Positions 1 to 10,760 of a DNA stretch of 64,000 bases are shown here, piece by piece. How positions within the stretch are numbered: position 1 is the first letter of the stretch; the number at the start of each line of letters is the position of its first letter. The stretch comes from Alopecurus myosuroides (lineage: Eukaryota; Streptophyta; Magnoliopsida; Poales; Poaceae). The DNA is taken from the NCBI GenBank assembly GCA_028641055.1, contig CM054061.1, positions 61,727,904 to 61,791,903 on the forward strand, written 5' to 3'. Made by a program: the position numbers and the translations under genes. The notes under the pieces were generated by a model, which worked only from the letters and a program-made list of their open reading frames with translations, was not told the DNA's origin and ran no database searches.

Positions 1-479
1 GCTAGGCTGTTGTTGCCAGGTTGATGCTGCTGTTGCTAGGTTGCTGCTGTTGTTGTATTTCTCCCTTATATAGCTAGGATACTGCTGTTGTATATGAAAT
101 GACAAGTATTGTGAAATAAACTCTTGGTGTTGTAGTACTGTGTTGTATATGAAATGGCAAGTACTATGTTGTTGAATGTGTCAAAATTTCCCGGGAAGAA
201 ATCTTGGTGTTGCAGTTTGGTACTTGAACAAATTTGGAAATCTGTCCGGCCATCGAGCCGTTTAAAACTTTGCAGGGAATTCAAATGAGTTGCCCATTTT
301 CGCCGAAATGTTGATTAATTTCCGTTTCGGCGAGAATCGGGCACTCTAGTGTTAGAAAATTAGCAAAGGTCATGCCGAAATTTTCCCGTGAATTTAGGAC
401 TTAGCCGTTTTCCCGTGATCGAGTAGTATGTCGATTTTTTGTTTCCTTTAGATTAACCAATAATTTCCCCCTTCAGAAC
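1..479. other. CACTA non-coding segment with GTTGCTG runs
   Basis: No convincing gene. Positions 1-60 are a low-complexity run of GTTGCTGCTG and GCTAGGTTG variants. From 120 to 210 two related stretches repeat 'cttggtgttg' and 'gtatatgaaatg'. This is probably an intron, leader or spacer between the unseen transposase gene and the gene at 480. Confidence 0.5.
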
Positions 480-3400
480 ATGGCACACGACGACGAGGCC
501 TGCGGTTCTAAGCCGTTCTGGCAAATCACCGACGAAGAAGATGAGCAATACGACCCGACGGCGGATGCCTGGGCTGACGCGGACACTAGCGGTGGCGAGG
601 AGAATGACGCCACGACTAGTGGCGCCGCCGGTGATACCACTAGTGGCGCCGCCGGCGGAAATGACACCACTGATGCCGGCGATCAGACAGATGGTGGTAG
701 CAAAGCCAACAAGAAGAGGAGACGGAAATGTAACACTCTCCGCACCTACCGTGAAGAGATCACGGAAATTGATAGCTCTGGGTATCCAATCGCGCCCGAG
801 AAGGTGGTCAAAGGATTCGATAACCAGATTGGTTGCATTGTCCGGGACACTGTCAGGATCTTAACCAATGATCTAAGGAAAAAAGAGAATGCCCATTATC
901 GGGTTATTCTCTTTAGAAAGCTGCACGGACGATACTTGTACCCGCATCCGCCAGACGAGCCGTTTAAGTACAATAACGACAATCTGGAGGGGAATAAGGT
1001 CAATCATTCCGCCATTGGTAAGATGAACACCGCCTTGGCCAACTGGAAACACCGGGTGAAGGTTAAGGTCTTGGACCCCAAAAATAGCCTGCAGGATGTT
1101 TTAGCGAGTGAGCCGAGAATCACCGAAGATGAACTCCGGGACTTCAAGCTAATTTGCGAGAGCGAAGTCGCCAAGGCTAACTCTGGTTGGGGGCAGAGGA
1201 TGCGGAAGTTGAACATTGGTTCCCACAAACTGGGATGCGGCGGTTACAGAGCGGCGATTCCCAATTGGGAGAAGGAGGACGCCAAACGTGCAGAACAGGG
1301 CATCCCTGACCCTCTCGCAAAGTACTCGCCGCGGACGAAAAACTTCATCAGGGCCCGGTTTACATATGACCCGGTATCTAATGAGTATACTACCGATGAT
1401 GAGAAGGTGAAGACGTTGTATGACAACTTGGTAAGTAAATACACCACCCTAGTTAGTTTGCTCTCGACGATCAAGTCGATTGCATCATAGTGTACTGGTG
1501 GAATTCTAAACGGTTCACGCTAATTGTGCAGAACTTAGAAATCGAAAGTGGTGGAACCTCGTCATCCATGCCGAGGCTGCACGGCCCGTGGGACGACACT
1601 TTAAATAGGGCGGTGAACGTGACGCAGGGGAAGGAAAAGCACAAAAGGCCGTCAGGTGGCCGAGTTTGTGGCCTGGGCACGACGACGAAGCTCAGAGAGT
1701 ACTTCAAGGAGCCCAGGGAGGCGAGAAGGAATAGAAAGAGGAGCATCGAAGATATCCAACGTGACGAAGCCCGCGATCGCGAGATTGCAGACCTCAAGGC
1801 CAAAGTTGCCGATATTCCTAATATTGTCAAAACAGCTTTGGCAGAACAAATGGGCAGCGTTTTGCCTACCATCTACGATGTGGTTACTCGATGGAATGAA
1901 GGAGGTCGAGTGGGGCCGTGCCCGGTGCCTAGCGTGCAGGGCAGCAACTCAAGAGACTTGTCCAGAGTCTCGCCGGCCAACGCCACGATGGCGGACCCAC
2001 TTGTGACTCCGCCCGCCTACACCACGGCGCCGATAGTGACTCCGCCCGCCTCTACCCGCCTGACCATCCGTTGCACGCCCACAGTGGGCGGTCCTCCGCT
2101 GAATGAAGAGCGTGCACCAACGAACAACCGCCGCCTGGCCATCGGTTCCACGCCCGCCGCCGGTTCTCCCTCGCCATTGAGCAGTAGCACGCCCGCCGTC
2201 GTCGTTGGCCCCTCGCCACTAGAGGAGCTCGACGCCCTCGCCAGCCAGGTAAATAGTTAAGCGTTGGAGCGTCGATCTTCCTTTGCCTTAGACTGGCCTC
2301 TCTGACGCCCTGCATGTTTTCCGCAGAACGACGACGTTCCATGCACTCTCTTACACACAGTGGACGGCGTGTTGAAGGATGTTGCTGTGGGTATGATCGT
2401 TCAACCGTCAACCCGCAGGTTCCACAACAGGCCGATGCGCGAAGACGTATATAGAGTTCGAGTGCTTCGGGTGCTGGCGGGCTACGACGACTTGTTGCCT
2501 CCCATTCAACCCTACCAAGAAGAAGATGACCCCGATACCCTGACGCTGCTCCAGTGCATGCCTTGGAACATGGAATGGCCGAAGAGCCAGATTCGCCTGG
2601 GGAAGAGGGGCGCCACCCCGCGGACATCGCCTCTAGAACTACCGGCGCGAGGCACCACCTCGAAGACAACCCCTCTAGAAGCTCCGGAGCGGAGCCATGG
2701 CAAGACCGTCGCCGCGCCGTCGCCTACCCGTGACATGGAGATGGCACAAGACCAGGAGAATGACGTTGATCTTGATGCCATGGATTTCATCGCTGATGAC
2801 TTTGATGGCGGAGATTACGTTGCTCCTCCTCCAGAAGAACCCTACCATAGCACGGAGGCTCGTGGTGAGGCTCCTCCTGCGGATAAATCCAATTGCAAGC
2901 GTCTCTTCGGTTCTCAGGAAGACACGCCTCCAGATGTCGGCCCCTGCACCGAGACTCAGAAAAGTGCGAAGGGTGGAGTTATTTTCAGCCCTAGCACAAT
3001 CCGTAAGGCGGCTAATGAGGAGATTGAGAAGGAGATCATTCCGAAAGCGCCGAAGCCGTGGAAAAGAGGACCTAGATCCAAGGCCGCAAAGTCCGCGAGC
3101 CAGCCTGCTAAGATGCCGCTCCGTGTTCAGGACGGCCCACCTACATCTAGGCATACGAAGATGCATGTGATTGGTCAGCCTATGCTTAGCCAGAGCAAGC
3201 TCAAGGCCGCAAGTGGGGATATGCGGAGTTTGCATGACAGCATTCTTTATCTTGAATCGCGTCTTCTTGAATCCAAGGATCCATCATACCCGGTTTTCAT
3301 TGCCATGGTGCCAAAGGACTTGGGCTTCGTCGAGTCAACCGGCGCGGATAGAATAGTACTGCGGTTTTCGGACATCTTCGATATGTTCCATAGCAATCCG

Positions 3401-4267
3401 CTGCACTACTCCATGATCCGCCTATACTCGCTCAGTCTGGCGGTGCAAGTCATCAGGGATAATACACCGGGCATCGCGATAGCGGACCCCTTCTACATGC
3501 GCCACGACGTGTTGTGCGGCGTTGGGAACCAGGTAGTCGCGTCGACATATCTCCGGGACTTCATGCTGGCGAACCAGACCAAGGATTACATCCTCGTGCC
3601 TTACTTTGCCGGGTAAGTCAATATTATTAGCCGAATCGAAAGTGATTTTCTTTAGATTTTCATCGCTCCTTTCCAACACTTTGTTTTGATTGTTCCGCGC
3701 AGATATACACAATGCACACTCATCTGCATTTGTATCAGTCATTCGCATGCCACGTATCTCGACTCAGGGAGTGCGGTGAAGAAAGACTACTCCAACGTGA
3801 AGAAAGTTTTGGATAATGCTCTCACCGGCTACCACGCAAAGGGGGGCAAAATCACTAGGGAGAAGGTCGTTCAGGGCGCTCGGGTGTTCACCCACACGAC
3901 GACTTTCGCGTGCGTCAAGCAGCCGGCGGGCAGTAACCGAGACACCTACTATGTCCTCCATCATATGCGGGCGTATGTACGGGATCAACAGTTCCTTACC
4001 CTGCCTAGTCAAGTCCAACAATGGGCCTCCCGCTTGTCGATGGTCGGCGATGACAAGGTTAGAGAAGAGATATATGATATCCAGAAGTGCTTTGCCACGA
4101 AAATCGTTCATGAAGTGGTGAACAAGAGTGGGACATTTTACTGCCGGTTCAACATGCCGAACCGCGACATAGATACCTACCTAGCAACTGCCTGTGACGA
4201 CAGGCCCTTCATCACTCAGGAGGGCTGTCCCGTTGTAATCCCTGGGAGGATGAGTCAGAAGGAGTGA
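480..4267 (+). CDS. CACTA-encoded En/Spm-type protein with Ulp1-like C-terminus
   Basis: I read four exons, 480-1430, 1532-2248, 2327-3612 and 3703-4267. Each junction has GT and AG signals (for example ttg|gtaagt at 1431 and gcag| before 1532) and the phases match, giving about 1172 aa. Residues 1-80 are acidic and carry a short TTSGAAG repeat. Residues about 80-310 resemble the plant transposase (Ptta/En/Spm, Transposase_24-like) domain, with an NTALANWKHRVK core and an IGSHKLGCGGY end. Exon 2 has a charged coiled-coil-like stretch followed by Pro/Thr-rich sequence. The last 200 residues align by motif with Ulp1/C48 peptidases (YTQCTLICI, ATYLDSG, KQPAGSNRDTYYVL). However, the expected catalytic His is Gln, the following Trp is Cys, and the catalytic Cys-Gly is Asp-Thr, so peptidase activity is unlikely. 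It is an accessory protein of the transposon; its real role is unknown. The reading frame has no breaks. Confidence 0.72.
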
Positions 4268-4475
4268 GAACTATTGTAAGGCTTGCTACATTTTCCGAAA
4301 TTAGTCGAACTCAATCGTTAGGGTTATGAATCGTCCATCGTGTGACGGATGCTTTATTATGTTAATTAATGCTTAATTATCTTTCTTTTCATTATTGCGG
4401 TCTTACTTGTGATGGTCGTTCGAGCTTTTGAATAAGTAAATGCCGATGATTAAAAGAGTTGGTTCACACTCAGAT

Positions 4476-4561
4476 GGCCTAGGCGGTCCGTTGCGCCTTG
4501 TGATTTTCACAAAGTTAGGATCTTGTGCATCCCACTTGGCGCAGCGGCACCGCCTACGGCC
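4476..4561 (+). repeat. Hairpin 1 of the CACTA tandem array
   Basis: The 5' arm (4476-4497) and 3' arm (4538-4561) are complementary over about 22 bp with two single-base bulges. The 40-base loop contains a second small inverted repeat, TTGTGA-TTT-TCACAA. This copy carries GGCGGT opposite ACCGCC and CCG opposite CGG. Confidence 0.85.
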
Positions 4562-4753
4562 GCTTGTATGTGTCCACCCTAAATATGAGGCACACATCGT
4601 TACGGTTATGAATCGTCCATTCTGTAACTGATGCTCAATTATGTCAATGCTTGATTATCTTGCATTTTATTATTGCGGTCCTACTTGTGATGGTCGTTCG
4701 ATCTTTTGAATAAGTAAATGCCGATGATTAAAAGAGTTGGTTCACACTCAGAT

Positions 4754-4839
4754 GGCCGAGGTGGTCAGCTGCGCCTTGTGATTTTCACAAAGTTAGGATC
4801 TTGTGCATCCCACTTTGGCGCAGCTGCACCACTTCGGCC
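4754..4839 (+). repeat. Hairpin 2 of the CACTA tandem array
   Basis: The arms are 4754-4775 and 4817-4839. Relative to copy 1 the stem has changed on both sides: GGTGGT opposite ACCACT and CAG opposite CTG. Pairing is kept apart from one G.T wobble. The inner TTGTGA/TCACAA hairpin is unchanged. Confidence 0.85.
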
Positions 4840-5025
4840 GCTTGTATGTGTCCACTCTAAATATGAGGCACACATCGTTACGGTTATGAATCGTCCATTC
4901 TGTAACTGATGCTCAATTATGTCAATGCTTGATTATCTTGCTTTTATATTATTCAGGTCCTATGTTCGTTCGATCTTTTGAATAAGTAAATGCCGATGAT
5001 TAAAAGAGTTGGTTCACACTCAGAT

Positions 5026-5111
5026 GGCCTAGGTGGTCCGTTGCGCCTTGTGATTTTCACAAAGTTACGATCTTGTGCATCCCACTTGGCGCAGCGGCAC
5101 CACCTACGGCC
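5026..5111 (+). repeat. Hairpin 3 of the CACTA tandem array
   Basis: The arms are 5026-5047 and 5088-5111. The stem is GGTGGT opposite ACCACC (as in copy 2) and CCG opposite CGG (as in copy 1). The inner TTGTGA/TCACAA hairpin is kept. Confidence 0.85.
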
Positions 5112-5374
5112 GCTTGTATGTGTCCACCCTAAATATGAGGCACACATCGTTACGGTTATGAATCGTCCATTCGTAACTGATGCTCAATTATGTCAATGCT
5201 TGATTATATTGCTTTTATATTATTCCGGTCATATGTTCGTTCGATCTTTTGTATAAATGCCGATGATTAAAAGAGTTGGTTCACACTCAGATGGCCTTTT
5301 ATATTTCTCCACTTACTACTTATTGTAGACATGTTTAAAACTATTGTTTTTGCTTTTCTTTCTTGTCATTACAG

Positions 5375-5635
5375 ATGCCGAGGTGCTACGTGGTGTTTAG
5401 AGGCAGGGTTCCAGGAGTCTACGATCACTGGGAAGACTGCTTCGAGCAGGTGAACAAGTTCAAAGGGAATGCCTACAAATCCTACAACACAAGAGTGGCG
5501 GCGGAAGCTAGGTGGTTCATCCATCTCGAGGAGGAACAAAATAAGAAGAAGAAGAACAACACGTGGATGAAGACCATCGCAGCCGCTCTTGTCGCCGTCG
5601 CCTCGCTCGTCATGCTATGGTTCCTAGCTAGATGA
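5375..5635 (+). CDS. Viroplasmin/RNase H1 N-terminal-like domain with membrane tail
   Basis: An 86-aa product starting at ATG 5375, directly after a pyrimidine tract and 'attacag', so this may be the last exon of a longer CACTA transcript. Residues 2-47 match the hybrid-binding fold found at the N-terminus of RNase H1 and in caulimovirus-type viroplasmin domains: a CYVVFRGRVPGVYDHW start, then FKGNAYKSYNT with the conserved Lys/Tyr/Thr spacing. In RNase H1 this domain binds RNA/DNA hybrids or dsRNA. No RNase H catalytic domain follows. Instead there is a charged linker (NKKKKNN) and a 20-residue hydrophobic segment ending LWFLAR, the layout of a tail-anchored membrane protein. It lies between the hairpin array and the subterminal repeats of the CACTA. 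Function is inferred from the domain only. Confidence 0.68.
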   Translation: MPRCYVVFRGRVPGVYDHWEDCFEQVNKFKGNAYKSYNTRVAAEARWFIHLEEEQNKKKKNNTWMKTIAAALVAVASLVMLWFLAR

Positions 5636-5945
5636 TTAGGTTATCGGCGACTAGATAGGTCACTTGTCCCGATGATGAAGCATCATCAATCGATGTAATC
5701 GGTCCCGATGATTAACCGTGTGATGTAGGTCACTTGTATCTATTTGACTCTGATAAACACTTTGTATTCATAATCAACTGTTTGATGTAGCTATTAGGAA
5801 TTCTAAGCAGTATGATCAACTATGATATATAACTTGTTTGTCAAAGAACTGTTTTGATACATTTTGTCTACTGATATTCCTCTGTATTTGAGCTGTATAT
5901 ACCTGTATAAATACGGTACTGCGTATTTTAAAAAAATACAGCATA
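5636..5945. other. CACTA 3' untranslated or spacer sequence
   Basis: AT-rich DNA without a supported gene. It has two imperfect copies of 'gtgatgtaggtcacttgt' and 'cccgatgatta' near 5660-5740, and no strong terminator or polyadenylation site can be fixed. Confidence 0.4.
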
Positions 5946-5949
5946 GTAT

Positions 5950-6278
5950 AGCCGTGACGCACCAAAAAGAGTACCCGTGACGCACCTGGGAGGATAGCCG
6001 TGACGCGCCAAAGTGGATACCCGTGGCGCACGGGCGAACTTAGCCGTGGAGGCATTAGCTTACCCGTGACGCACCTGTATTCATAGCCGTGGCGCACCTC
6101 TGGAGTTAGGCGTGACGCGCCCAGAAGTAGCCGCGGCGCACCTAGCCCGTGCGTCACGGGTACTAATAGGCGCGGCGCACCAGCTCGGTGCGTCACGGCT
6201 AAACCCATAGGCGCGGCGTGATAGCCGTGACGCGCCCAGGTGCGTCACGGATAAGCAAAATGGTGCGTCACGGGTAAG
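5950..6278. repeat. CACTA subterminal repeat field
   Basis: About sixteen variants of a 12-13-base GC-rich motif, (G/C)CCGTGACGCACC, occur at intervals of roughly 15-30 bp. Up to about 6140 almost all copies are in this orientation. From 6145 onwards GGTGCGTCACGG copies (near 6148, 6185, 6240 and 6262) are interspersed. In En/Spm such clustered subterminal motifs bind the element-encoded TNPA protein; the same role is inferred here. Every copy has several CpG sites, so methylation could affect binding. Confidence 0.85.
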
Positions 6279-6294
6279 CTTTTCCGTAGTAGTG
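6278..6294 (-). repeat. CACTA terminal inverted repeat (right end)
   Basis: Read on the minus strand the element begins CACTACTACGGAAAAG, the canonical CACTA terminus. The matching left end is outside the window. Confidence 0.9.
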
Positions 6295-9200
6295 CCCCTA
6301 TTTCTTTGAAGTCATGAAATGTGTTCTCAAGAACCAGCACTACAAAAATTTGGTCAGTAATATGGGTTTTGGTGATGTACTGAAGATTGATGACTGCCGC
6401 ATACCAAGGGCTTTTGTGCAATGGGTAGCAGATCATACAGTTCGAGGAGATGAGGCAATAATCATCAATGGCAGGTCCATTCCATTGAGCGAAGAGTCTG
6501 TCAGAGATGTCTTGAATATACCATCAGGGAACTTAAGCGTAGAAGGTGATGAAGAGGTAGGAAAAGCAAATTTTTTGGCATTGTTTGGATTATCTGAAGT
6601 GCCTCCAATAGCATTCTTTGGTAACAAGATAGTGACAGAGCCTCTAGAAGACGCTGATTTTTGCAGATGTTTTATGACTGTTTGTCTGTCAACATTTCTG
6701 TGTACTAACTCGAACACAAAACCAAGCACAAAGTACATGGGTGCATTGGTTGATGTTGATCGTATAAAAGAACTCAACTGGTCCAAGTTTGTTCACAAGT
6801 GGTTACTGATTTACATTGGCAAATATTTGAAAGACAAACTGAAATGGAACCGCATGTCCCTCACTCTCGGTGGTTGCATATATTATCTAGCGGTACATAT
6901 TTTTATTTTTGTTTCTTGTATTTCTCTTTACCTATTTTTTTTCTAGTCTGGTTTTTTGTGAGGTGTCCCCTTTTGCTTATCTGCTAAAATCCACTCTACA
7001 GGTCAGATGTCTTGATTTTATGGACTTTGGGTTAATTCAGACCTCTCATACCCTGCCAACGATATATGTTTGGAAGGGCGAGCTAATAAAAATATTCAGC
7101 GACATGGCTATTGGAAGGAATGGAAATTATGGATCACGCCCCGTGAGTGTGCAGATACAATGCTCCTACTTTTTGTTTGCCATTTGTTTTATATGTCGAA
7201 GCACTATGCACATACGTTTTTTTGTTTTTGTATGAGAATTCTCTTACAGTTTATTTGTTGTGTGCCAGATTAAGGAAGAATCGCAAACTTGCTACGCTGC
7301 TGATGCTCCTGGGCGCGCAATTACTTTTGATAAACGGGTGCTGAAAGATTCGACCGACTCTGTTGTTGGTAACTACATTTCAGACAAGGTAACATTTTTC
7401 ATGCTACTGAAGCTGCTTTTGTGATGTGACTTTTGTTGGTAACTACATTTTTCTTTTTCTTTTTCCCCCTGCAGTGATTTTTTGTTACTGCCTTTCTTGT
7501 TTTCTTTTTTGCAAAAATAATTACTAATTTTGGGCTTTTTATCACACAATGAAAGGTTAAGGAAGACATCGTTTTGGCGTTCGAAACGCACATGAAGGAC
7601 CAGCCTTTAAATTTTTTCAACAGAGCTCACTTGCTTCTCCTCGATGCCATCAAACATCTGACTGGAATATCCGAGTCAATTGACACATTGAAAGTAGATG
7701 AATCAGATGGCGTACTATTATCAAATGAGGGAGAAAATAACTCGACAAGCAACCCCAAGAGGCAACGATCAGAAGATGAAGTAGCTCCTGAAACAGCTAA
7801 GAGGCGATGACCAGACGACGAAGTTGTTACTGAAGGTTTTTCAAGTATCCCTTTTTGTGAAGTTTGTTTTTTGTGTGTTTTTGGGTTTTTATTTTGGTTT
7901 TCTTTGTTTTCTTTTTTATCCTTTTCCGTGCGTTTTTTTTGTTCTGTTCGTAATTCAACTATGTTTTTGTTTTATTTTTAGGAATGGTTGCAATGGGAAC
8001 CAAGCGCCCAGATGATCCATTGTGTAATGACCCACCAACATCTTCTAAAAAAACACTAGAAGAAAGAGCAGATACCAAGATGGGCGAGGATAAATTAACA
8101 GAAAAGTTGGATGTACAAGAACAGGGTTCTCTATTTTTGTTTCTTAGCTGTATCCACTTTTCCTCTGTGTGTTGTTGTTCTCTGTTTTCTCTAGCTTATT
8201 TTTGCGATAACATTTTTTACTTCATTTTTATTTTGTTTTCTAGTAAGGCTGATTTTTCTGTCTTCTTCTCTTTTTTTGCAGCAAACTGAGAAGGTGTGCA
8301 TGGCTATCGAGAAGACTGCCAGTCTAGATTACATGGTAAAGTTTGCAATCACCGACAAGCAAGATGCTGATGCACACAAGTTTGAAACCAGCTCATGTAC
8401 GAAATATCAAAATCAGTTTGTAGTGTAATTTTCATTTTGCATCCTCCCCCCCTAGTGAAAATGTGTCTGGGTACTCATTTTTTTTACATGACTTCTACTT
8501 TCTTAATGTACAGACGCAGGGTTTTGTGGTTTTACAAACAACAAGAACAATCCCAAGCTGTTGCCAAAATCAGATGTTGATTTAACATCTCCAGTACACA
8601 CAGCCATAGGTAATTCACTGAAATTTTGTTTAATGCATGCTTATTTTTCATTATGTGGTCTGTTTTATCTCATTATTTTTGCTGATATCTCTTTTTTCTG
8701 TGATATATTATTTTTTCATTGCATAAGACCAAAGGGTTTCTGAGCTAGAGTTTAAACATGGGATCCCTATGAGCATGTCTGCATGTCTTCGTGAAGCAAG
8801 GAAGAAATACCATTTCAACGACGATTCTGTACCATCGTTCAAACTCAATGATTGGGAAGATGACAACAGAACTAATATTGAAGAGGCTGAACTGTGGCGT
8901 CCTCCGGATTTAAGCAACCACGAGTATAACAAGCTTGTGGAGGTAGTTTCGCTTTTCTACTCCGCAACTCCGAAAAATAAGTAACTCTGAATATACCAAG
9001 TTTTTCTTTTGGCAAACCAGGGAATAAGCAACTCTGAATATAGATGCCATTTTTCACTTTTTGTTTTTCTTGTATTCTATGTGTATGACTAGTCTATTTT
9101 TTTTTTCACCAATTAGGAAAACATTGCAAAAGCAGTAGCCAAATGCAAATACACGCACGGAGGTGATGAGTCCAGTGTGCATTGCGCACAAAGAATGCCG

Positions 9201-9686
9201 AGTTACGATTGTTTGACTGATAATGCACGGGGATTATTCAAGGGAAAAGTCAGAAAAACTACTCCCATGCAAAATTAAGCATTTTTTGCATTTTTGTTCT
9301 TTTATTTTTTTGGGGTCTGCTAGCTTTTTTCTGCTTGTGTCTCTCGTGATGTAATACCCCCTTTTTCTATGTTTTTTTGGTGATAGTAGGAATCTCAATA
9401 CGAGTTGCAATCGAAAATAAAGGCACCAATTTTTGGACGGAAGCTTTTTACAGACGAATCTCAATCTGACCTCGAAAACAAAGATGATCAGTGTAAGGAA
9501 AAGCATGAGGATGCAAACAAGATCAAAAATGTAATGCCACCTTTTTTTGTTCTAATCAAGTATTTCTTTTATTTTTCATTTTTTATATTTTTTGCTATTT
9601 CATGTGTTTGCATCCCACCTGCTTACCATACACCAAATAGAATTAGTTTCACATGCATCTAGGAAGTAGATGTCAGTTTGCCACTA

Positions 9687-10760
9687 GGGGGGCGGTGGAG
9701 GGGGAGGCAGTCTCATGTGGTTTTTCATACAATACATGCAACCAAGAACACGGCTCAGTTGCCTGCCATGCACCTAGTATACGGAGCTGTCTTAGTTGCA
9801 TTCCACGTGCTTAATATACGAAACTAGGATTTTTAGCACATGTAACCACACTCAGTTGCACGCTTTCCACCAGTTAAATGTCCTATACAAATATATGCAA
9901 CTACCGGCAGTTTTTTTTGCATGCCTTGTAGAACTGTATGCAATTAGCCTCTCAGTTGCATATCGTGTCTGTATGATGCACAAGTAGGGGGGTTGGGTGG
10001 GGGGGGGGGGTCAGTTGCAGCTGTAATGGAACACATATGCAACTAGATTAAGCACTAGCCTCTTAGCTGCATGTTTTTATGTAGCAAATAGGCTCTCACT
10101 TGCACATCATGTCTGTGTGATGTGCAACTAGGGAGGGGGAGGGTCACTTGCAGCTGTAATGAAACACAGATGCAACTAGATTTTTTGGGGGTTCACAAGT
10201 ACATGACTAGGCTTCTCTTTTTGCGTCCGTGATGAATGAGTAGGATCATTTTGCATGTCTCGTACAACTATACACAAACTAGTAGGTAGCTGCAACTAGC
10301 ATACAACTATGTGCAACTAGGCCAAGTTGCATGTCTTGTATACAAACTATGCAACTAGCCTCTTAGTTTTTGCTCAGTTGCATGCCATGTACACAAAATA
10401 TGCAACTAGCCTCTCGGGTTGCTCAGTCACATGCCTTTGTACACAGGCATGCAACTAAGGTCCGTCAGTCAATTGCCATTTTTATAAAACTATATGCAAC
10501 TACCATCAGTTTCATGCCTTGTAGAACTACATGCAACTAACCTCTTAGTTTTTGCTCAGTTGCATGCCGTGTACACAAAATATGCAACTAGCCTCTCGGG
10601 TTGCTCCGTCACATGCCTTTGTACACATACATGCAACTACGGTCCGTCAGTCAATTGCCATTTTTATAAAACTATATGCAACTACCGTCAGTTTCATGCC
10701 TTGTAGAACTACATGCAACTAGCCTCTCAGTTGCATGTCGTATCTGTATGATGCACAACC
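9687..10760. repeat. TGCAACT/AGTTGCA repeat field in an intron
   Basis: Dozens of TGCAACTA and AGTTGCATG words, which are reverse complements of each other, alternate at intervals of 20-50 bp. They fill the long intron between exons ending near 9530 and starting near 10882. The field therefore offers many alternative hairpins. It also holds G-rich tracts at 9687-9703, 9987-10010 and 10131-10143. Confidence 0.85.
10352..10715. repeat. 182-bp tandem duplication inside the TGCAACT field
   Basis: 'cctcttagtttttgctcagt' begins at 10359 and 10541, a period of 182 bp. The two copies differ at only a few positions, so this is a recent local duplication compared with the rest of the field. Confidence 0.85.

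Larger units (their letters stand above)
4318..5297 (+). repeat. Tandem array, about 3.5 units of 267-278 bp
   Basis: Landmarks recur with a period of 267-278 bp. 'atgccgatgattaaaagagt' starts at 4440, 4718, 4990 and 5257, and 'gttatgaatcgtccat' recurs near 4324, 4604, 4883 and 5155. The array starts about 50 bp after the stop codon of the preceding gene and ends in a partial unit at 5297. Each full unit contains a long inverted repeat, listed separately. The 63-65-codon frames on both strands follow from this symmetry and are not taken as genes. Confidence 0.9.
1..6294 (+). mobile_element. CACTA (En/Spm) DNA transposon, 3' part
   Basis: The right end is defined by CTTTTCCGTAGTAGTG at 6279-6294, the reverse complement of a CACTACTACGG terminal inverted repeat, preceded by a dense subterminal repeat field. 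The left end and the main DDE transposase gene are not in the window, so the element starts before position 1. Inside are a four-exon gene related to plant En/Spm transposase proteins, a hairpin-forming tandem array and a small viroplasmin-like gene. CACTA elements make 3-bp target duplications; the right flank is ccc, but the left flank cannot be seen. The flanking sequence is the interior of another gene (6300 onwards), so this copy probably inserted into the MULE unit to its right. Confidence 0.85.

Noticed and set aside
4403..5256. Repeated 63-65-codon frames on both strands (MPMIKRVGSHSDG... and MCASYLGWTHTSG...)
   Set aside because: They are produced by the tandem unit and its inverted repeat. 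They have no start context, no domain, and changes follow base pairing rather than codons.
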